From contig JAUWJD010000006.1 in assembly GCA_030607875.1 (NCBI GenBank), positions 1 through 64,000 of the forward strand: 64,000 nt of DNA. The letters are read 5' to 3'. The translations under genes and the position numbers were made by a program. This document shows, piece by piece, positions 58,773-64,000 of the stretch. Within the stretch, counting starts at the first letter, position 1. Each line of letters opens with the position of its first letter. Under the pieces are notes generated by a model, which did no database searches, had not been told where the DNA came from, and saw only the letters and a list, made by a program, of their open reading frames with translations. Source of the DNA: Chloroflexota bacterium. GTDB lineage: Bacteria; Chloroflexota; Anaerolineae; UBA2200.

Positions 58773-59675
58773 CTACCAGATCCGTCCTCGATTCAAGAAC
58801 AACTGCCTGCACAGGCCGAGGAAGTAGGCAGGCATTAGGAGGGACAGCAGGCAGGTGTGAAACCCCAGCTCAAGCAGCGGGATGTGCAGCCAACGTCGTG
58901 CGCGATACATGCTGCCAACGCCCTGAAGCAGTCTCTTCGCCGCCAGGGCTGCTGCGGCAATCGGTCCCAGCCGAAGCAGTCCCGCACCTGGTGAGGAAGG
59001 GTCCGCAAGTTTTATGGCGATAGAATTGACGGCCATCTCACCGTACCACATTGCAGTCATTTGACCAAGGGAATGCGTCCTGTGGTCGATGCTCAGTGAT
59101 GGCCGGTAGGCTATCGAGATCCCCATCTTGTGCAAGTTGCGAGAGACAAGGATCGCTCCTGCTCCGTCAGAAAGGATTACGTCCGACTCGGGAAGCGCAC
59201 CTTCGAGAAGCCCCGCGCGAATGGCAAAATTGTCGTCCCACAAGAACTCCACTTCACCCTCAGCCTGGCCAACATAGTCACCGTGCACGGAGATGGCGTG
59301 AAAGCGCTCCAGCAGGCGATGCTTCCCGTGATGGCCCGTGCCTGTGAAGACTGGATCACCCTTCGCCCCCTCGTCTTCTACAGCCGCCAGCCAACCTTCA
59401 TCGGCCCGGCAGTGCGCTCCCAGAAAGGCCAGAAGGCTCCCCTGGAAGGTGGGCAGATGCTTGCGCAGAGACGCCACCCACCCAATTGTGTGCTCTTCCC
59501 TCACAAGTCGAAACTGCGGAAACGCGCGGGCCACGATGGTTGCAGTTTGATCTGAAGAAGCATCATCGATGACCACAACCTCATGGCCACTCCCACTGCG
59601 CTGAGTGACCAGTGAACTCAAACACCATGCGATGGTCCCTTGGTCATTCAGTGTGTACACGATGACTGTAATCAT
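58773..59675 (-). CDS. Glycosyltransferase family 2
   Basis: MITVIVYTLNDQGTIAWCLSSLVTQRSGSGHEVVVIDDASSDQTATIVARAFP. Confidence 0.92.
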   Translation of the reverse strand: MITVIVYTLNDQGTIAWCLSSLVTQRSGSGHEVVVIDDASSDQTATIVARAFPQFRLVREEHTIGWVASLRKHLPTFQGSLLAFLGAHCRADEGWLAAVEDEGAKGDPVFTGTGHHGKHRLLERFHAISVHGDYVGQAEGEVEFLWDDNFAIRAGLLEGALPESDVILSDGAGAILVSRNLHKMGISIAYRPSLSIDHRTHSLGQMTAMWYGEMAVNSIAIKLADPSSPGAGLLRLGPIAAAALAAKRLLQGVGSMYRARRWLHIPLLELGFHTCLLSLLMPAYFLGLCRQLFLNRGRIW

Positions 59676-59702
59676 GATCATCCCAACCGAGCTACCAGCT
59701 TG

Positions 59703-60857
59703 TCACAGGTTGTTGTTCAGCATTCGACAGAGTCTGGTGCACCGTCTGCTGTCCCGTCGTATCCTTCGAGCCTGCTCACTCCGCCAAATCTGTCGTGGCT
59801 CGTCCTGCAGAACGTTGCCGACGGGAGGATACCCGTAGCAAACTCGGACATCCCCGAAAGGATCAATGTACATTCTTGAGAGAGTTCCCAGGCAGGGTAG
59901 TCGTCTTATCGCATCTGGATCTTCAGAGTAGAGTGCAAAGTTGGACAGCTGAGAGGGTGGATTGAAGAGCGGACTGCCCCCTTGCTGCAGGCGCAGCAGC
60001 TCGTGAACCTGCTGCCGCAGGACGTCGGTGCTGCGCACCCACCTAGGATTGTGAGCATACCAGGTGGAGGTGGATGGCGGCATGCGCCTTTCCTTGACAA
60101 AGGGGTAGTGCGCTTCCTCTGCGCCCAGCACCTGAAGAATGATACCGGTGAGGCCTTTGTCTTGCACGAACCTGACCAGGGAGGTCAGTTCGCCGCAGTT
60201 CTCTTCCATGACTACCGTGCTCAGACACAGGTCAATCGTCCGAGGCTGAGTGCGCCACGCTTCGATGGCCCGCATGACACGGGCATGGCTGCCCGGCTTG
60301 CCGCGCGTCTCATCATGGATGGATGCGCGCAGACTGTTCAGCGAAACCATGAGTCGATCTACGCCAATGGACTCTAGTTGATTCAGGACCTCGCCGTCGA
60401 GAGACCATCCATTGGTGATGAGCACAATCTCCAGTCCCTGCCGCTTGGCCAGCTCAAGGAACTGCAAGAGGTCCGGGCGCATGAATGGCTCGCCTCCGGT
60501 GACAGATATCTTGCGCAGCAGGGGCACGTCGCGGATTGCCTCAAGGATCGTGCTCCAGTCGTCCAGTTGCAGTTCCCCTCTCGAGGGAGCAGCTTTCCAC
60601 TTGGAGCAGGTGGGACAGCGGAAGTTGCAGCGATCGGTGATGTCGATCTGAATGTGGAAGGGGGGCGGTACCACCCCAAAGCGCAGCATAGCTCGCTTCA
60701 CTGCCTGAGTTGCATCTCTCCGCAAGCTGCTCAGAGACTGTCTGTATCTGCTGGGCAAAGTGGTCTGTGATGACACCAACGTCCTCCACGGAGACGCCGA
60801 TTTCCACACGCGTGGGGTTAAAGATCCGTGATGGTCCTCAGCATAGCCTGGGCCCAT
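59703..60857 (-). CDS. Radical SAM/SPASM-like protein
   Basis: HIQIDITDRCNFRCPTCSKWK (CxxxCxxC), SVTGGEPFMRPDLLQFLELAKRQGLEIVLITNG; C-term CLGTLSRMYIDPFGDVRVCYGYPPVGNVLQD. Confidence 0.93.
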   Translation of the reverse strand: MGPGYAEDHHGSLTPRVWKSASPWRTLVSSQTTLPSRYRQSLSSLRRDATQAVKRAMLRFGVVPPPFHIQIDITDRCNFRCPTCSKWKAAPSRGELQLDDWSTILEAIRDVPLLRKISVTGGEPFMRPDLLQFLELAKRQGLEIVLITNGWSLDGEVLNQLESIGVDRLMVSLNSLRASIHDETRGKPGSHARVMRAIEAWRTQPRTIDLCLSTVVMEENCGELTSLVRFVQDKGLTGIILQVLGAEEAHYPFVKERRMPPSTSTWYAHNPRWVRSTDVLRQQVHELLRLQQGGSPLFNPPSQLSNFALYSEDPDAIRRLPCLGTLSRMYIDPFGDVRVCYGYPPVGNVLQDEPRQIWRSEQARRIRRDSRRCTRLCRMLNNNL

Positions 60858-61134
60858 CCACTGCTGCCGGCATGTATGCCGCGCGGTCGCTTCTGGTGTC
60901 AGGCGCTCGGCTCGGTCAGCTCACCGAGAGCATTTGCTGAGCGCTGAGCCAATGCCTGACGATACCGCAGTAGGCGCGAGTATAAGCAGCCTATCTATCG
61001 ATCCATAATAGGGCCACACCCCAACTAGCACGTCCCAGGGTGCTGACCCAAGCGAAGAGTGAGTGTCCGTTCTTCTGTTGATCATACCTCATCTGATGTC
61101 GGCAGCCAAGCTTCGTTCGGGCTGCTCGCCTGCA

Positions 61135-61440
61135 AGGGCCTTGTTGGCTTACCTCCGCCAAACGATGCATCTGAGTCTCTGGCGCGCCCTCCAGGTCAGC
61201 GATGGTGCACGCCAGCTTCACGCTTCGCGTGCGATGGAAAGCGCGGGCGCTCATGCCCGGTTGCGTCATGGCCGCGCGCAGCCCCGCCGGGCAGATGGCG
61301 AGATGCCTCAGTCCTGTCGTCCCCTCAGCCGAAGGTGTCGTCCTGAGACAGGGCGAGATGGAGCAAGCACAGGCTCTTGCCGGCATCGTCCTGCGGACAG
61401 TGCACGCACACCTCCGCCCGGCCCACACTCGCGCTCCGAC
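61135..61440 (-). repeat. ComM/YifB-derived fragment B6 with nested hairpin insertion
   Basis: Minus: VGRAEVCVHCPQDDAGKSL + insert + RAAMTQPGMSARAFHRTRSVKLACTIADLEGAPETQMHRLAEVSQQ. Confidence 0.91.
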
Positions 61441-61583
61441 CGGGTTTGCGCCGCATGGGCGTCCGATGATAGGCTATGCCGACCTACAGCGCCCGCTGCA
61501 AACTAGTGCAGCAAATCAGACGGATGTGAAAACATAGGCTTCACGCCTGTCTGAGCAACACTACTCCCTTCGGGTACGGCCAA

Positions 61584-62627
61584 CTACTGACCAGCCATTA
61601 TCGTGACGTTGGTCTTGCCCTCTTGGGCGTCGATCAGGATCTGGGCTGCCCGGTCGCCTTTAGCGAAGGACATCATGCCGGGGATCGCGCCTTCGCCCTT
61701 GGTCCAACCTGCGCCTGGCATTTGGGCGTCATAGAAAGCTATGACCTCTTCCACGCTTTTCGTGGTCTTGTAGGTAACGATGCCGAGGACAGCGCTGAGC
61801 TCGGTGGCGCCATCCATGATGGGGATGTCCTCCGGCATGGCTGGCTTCACGCCCTCGGGTGCCTTGATGGTAACAGGTTTGTTGAGGTCGGTGAGGTCAA
61901 AAGCCAGGTCCAGGACCCCCGCTTCACCGCTGCCGATTGCCAGGTTCTCGCCTTCGTAATGTGCCACGTACCTGACCGCGACGCCAAACTCTGGAGACAC
62001 CCATACATCCCCCTTGGCCTTGGCGATGACACCCAGGCCAAGAGTCGGTCCGAGGGAACTCTCATCAAAGATGTAATGGTTAGTGGACACACCGTTGACC
62101 ATCACATTCTTCTGCACCAGCTTCCCCCGGTTCCCAGAAATCACATTAAAGGGATCGCTCAGGAAGCGGTTGGCCTCGAAGATGTCCGCTTCACCGGAGA
62201 GCACGGCAAACCATCCTGAACCCGAGTCCATGTAGACGTCTTTCCCGATCTGGATGATCTCCCACTTGCCCTCTTCACCAGCACCAGTGCTGGTCCACAG
62301 CAAGTGATGCGCTGGCGGCTGCCGTACAAACTCTTCCACCACGTCCCAGGAGCCGGTGTCCTTCTGATCAGCCTTGGTGCTCTCCCATTTGAAGATGTAG
62401 TGCATGCGGTAGCTGCTCAAACTGGAGAGATCGGACGCCTGATCAAAGTTGTACTCCTCAGCTACTACTGGGGGCTGGGCAGCAGCCTTTGTGTTCGTCG
62501 GACGGGGAACGGCTGAGGTGCTGGTTGCCGCTAGAGGTCGTGTAGCAGTGGGTTTCGCGGCACCGCCCCCGCAGCCTGTCAACACCAAGGCCGTAATCAA
62601 TACCATTGTGCCAAAACCTTTTCTCAT
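61584..62627 (-). CDS. LolA/LppX-like lipoprotein
   Basis: Lipobox LTGCGG; SSYRMHYIFKWESTKADQKDTGSWDVVEEFVRQPPAHHLLW...KDVYMDSGSGWFAV. Confidence 0.85.
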   Translation of the reverse strand: MRKGFGTMVLITALVLTGCGGGAAKPTATRPLAATSTSAVPRPTNTKAAAQPPVVAEEYNFDQASDLSSLSSYRMHYIFKWESTKADQKDTGSWDVVEEFVRQPPAHHLLWTSTGAGEEGKWEIIQIGKDVYMDSGSGWFAVLSGEADIFEANRFLSDPFNVISGNRGKLVQKNVMVNGVSTNHYIFDESSLGPTLGLGVIAKAKGDVWVSPEFGVAVRYVAHYEGENLAIGSGEAGVLDLAFDLTDLNKPVTIKAPEGVKPAMPEDIPIMDGATELSAVLGIVTYKTTKSVEEVIAFYDAQMPGAGWTKGEGAIPGMMSFAKGDRAAQILIDAQEGKTNVTIMAGQ

Positions 62628-62954
62628 AGTTCATATCCTCCTCATGCTTCTTATTTGAGGACGAGTTTACCCAAGAATCCACAATTGTGCTAATTGCTCG
62701 TGAGGTTCTCTACCGATCCAGCGGCAGCTCGCTAGCGGTTTCAGCACGATCACTGAGCCTTTGGGTCGACTGGACGCCCGGCAGTCAGAGCCGTGAAGGG
62801 AAGCAGTCCCCGTGCCACCCCAGTGCGCGGCGGGTACAGAATCGTCTCGGCCGCCCCCTCCGCCCCGCTCCGCCTTGCTTTGGGGTTCCGTCCCGGCACT
62901 TCCCTTCGGGGATACGCCTCCCGTTACTGTGAAGCGCTTCTGAATCAGCGGCGA

Positions 62955-63075
62955 TCAGAGCTGACGGCGAGGCCTGTATTGAATAGCTTCGGCTAGATGA
63001 CGCGTCTGGATCTCTGCCGCACCTTCCAGGTTGACGATGGTGCGGGCCAGCTTCACGCTTCGCAGCCTCGCCGAA
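62955..63075 (-). repeat. ComM/YifB-derived fragment B7
   Basis: Minus: VKLARTIVNLEGAAEIQTRHLAEAIQYRPRRQL*. Confidence 0.9.
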
Positions 63076-63446
63076 CCCAGGGCAAGACGCTCCGCAGGCG
63101 CAATAGCCAATTGTCACACCGTGGCAAGGCCACGCTAGAGTTTGACGATTCCTAGTCGTTGTAGGTGAGCTGTCTGACAAGTCGTTAGTACACCTGGCCG
63201 TCCCCCGCTCTTTTTGATTCTAGCGCCAACGATAGCATAATATCTATTGTCTGCCGTGTGAAAACGAATCTCGGTCGTGAACGTGTGTGTACAGGACTCT
63301 GACTTCGAGAGATAGGAGGGCCAGCACACGGCTGTTCCATCGTCACCCTGCATCACAGAGCCCATTGATCTCGCACTCCACCCGGAATGGCTGTCTGCCC
63401 GTAGACAAAGAAGCTTCAGAAGCAAGAATGAAAGGAGTGGAGACCC

Positions 63447-64000
63447 ATGCGTCGTTTTGCTGCCATGAGCGTTTTGCTGGTGCTGGGATTGACGATCGCC
63501 CCATACAGTTTCCTCGCCAGCGCCGAGGGCCATGCTCAGCCACGCCACCTCCAGGAGGCAGCTGCACCGTTCGTGCCTGGCCAACTCCTGATCCGCTTCC
63601 GGCCGGAGGTCGCTGCTTAGCGTACTGGGCAGATCCTGGCCGCGGAGAACGCGGTACGGGGGCGGCGGATTTCGGCCCTCGGCGTGGATGTTCTGCGCCT
63701 GCCGCCAGGGCTCTCTGTGCAACAGGCGGTCAACCGCTTTGGCGGGTACCGGGAGGTCGAGTACGCCGAGCCCAACTACATCCTCTATGCCCTCCAGGTC
63801 GATGATCCCGGGCTGAGCAACCAATGGGCCCCGCAGAAGATTGATGCCCCGTCGGCCTGGGCCATCACGACGGGCGATCCGGCGGTGATCATCGCCGTGG
63901 TCGACTCGGGCGTCGACTATCGCCACAGCGAGCTGGCCCCAAACATCTGGGTCAACTCTGGAGAAGTCGCGGACAACGGCCTGGACGACGACGGCAACGG
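63447..64000 (+). pseudogene. S8 (subtilisin-like) serine protease, N-terminal part, with in-frame TAG at 63618; runs off window
   Basis: MRRFAAMSVLLVLGLTIAPYSFLASAEG...PGQLLIRFRPEVAA*RTGQILAAENAVRGRRIS...YAEPNYILYALQVDDPGLSNQWAPQKIDAPSAWAITTGDPAVIIAVVDSGVDYRHSELAPNIWVN. Confidence 0.85.

Noticed and set aside
1-64000. tRNA or rRNA genes
   Set aside because: By eye I found no convincing T-loop/acceptor pairs or rRNA signatures; a tRNAscan/Infernal run would be needed to exclude them formally.

Overview
The window reads as one bacterial chromosomal segment with about 45 protein-coding genes. Gene content (gatCAB, EtfAB, GH13 and GH2 enzymes, FG-GAP and YVTN propeller surface proteins, recurrent YLPIVLK motifs) suggests Chloroflexota, possibly Anaerolineae-like; this is inference only. 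I saw no rRNA, tRNA or CRISPR array. About 1-24 kb is mostly housekeeping (holB, rarA, lipA, gatCAB, glutamate dehydrogenase, RlmD-type methyltransferase, etfAB). About 24-64 kb is gene-poor, with repeat-rich intergenic DNA. The most interesting signal is a layered repeat system. (1) A 20-nt hairpin core (6-bp stem, 8-nt loop) sits in 27-bp units. Units lie in frame inside gatB (exactly 2 x 27 bp = 18 aa at a conserved site) and as at least four tandem units in frame at the 3' end of holB. More copies lie in intergenic DNA, where stem variants are often compensated on both arms. (2) At least 12 dispersed fragments of a YifB/ComM-type Mg-chelatase-like ATPase gene lie between 24.8 and 63.1 kb, all in minus-strand sense. 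Many sit just 3' of minus-strand genes, share identical insertions, and several carry the hairpin elements at one fixed internal position. Other points: an in-frame TAG in an S8 protease gene at the right edge, a nuclease-like gene split at an A7 run, a diverged inverted repeat pair (5.3/32.3 kb), and a truncated transposase. The ORF track omits holB and the S8 protease because both run off the window or contain a stop; I translated them by hand.
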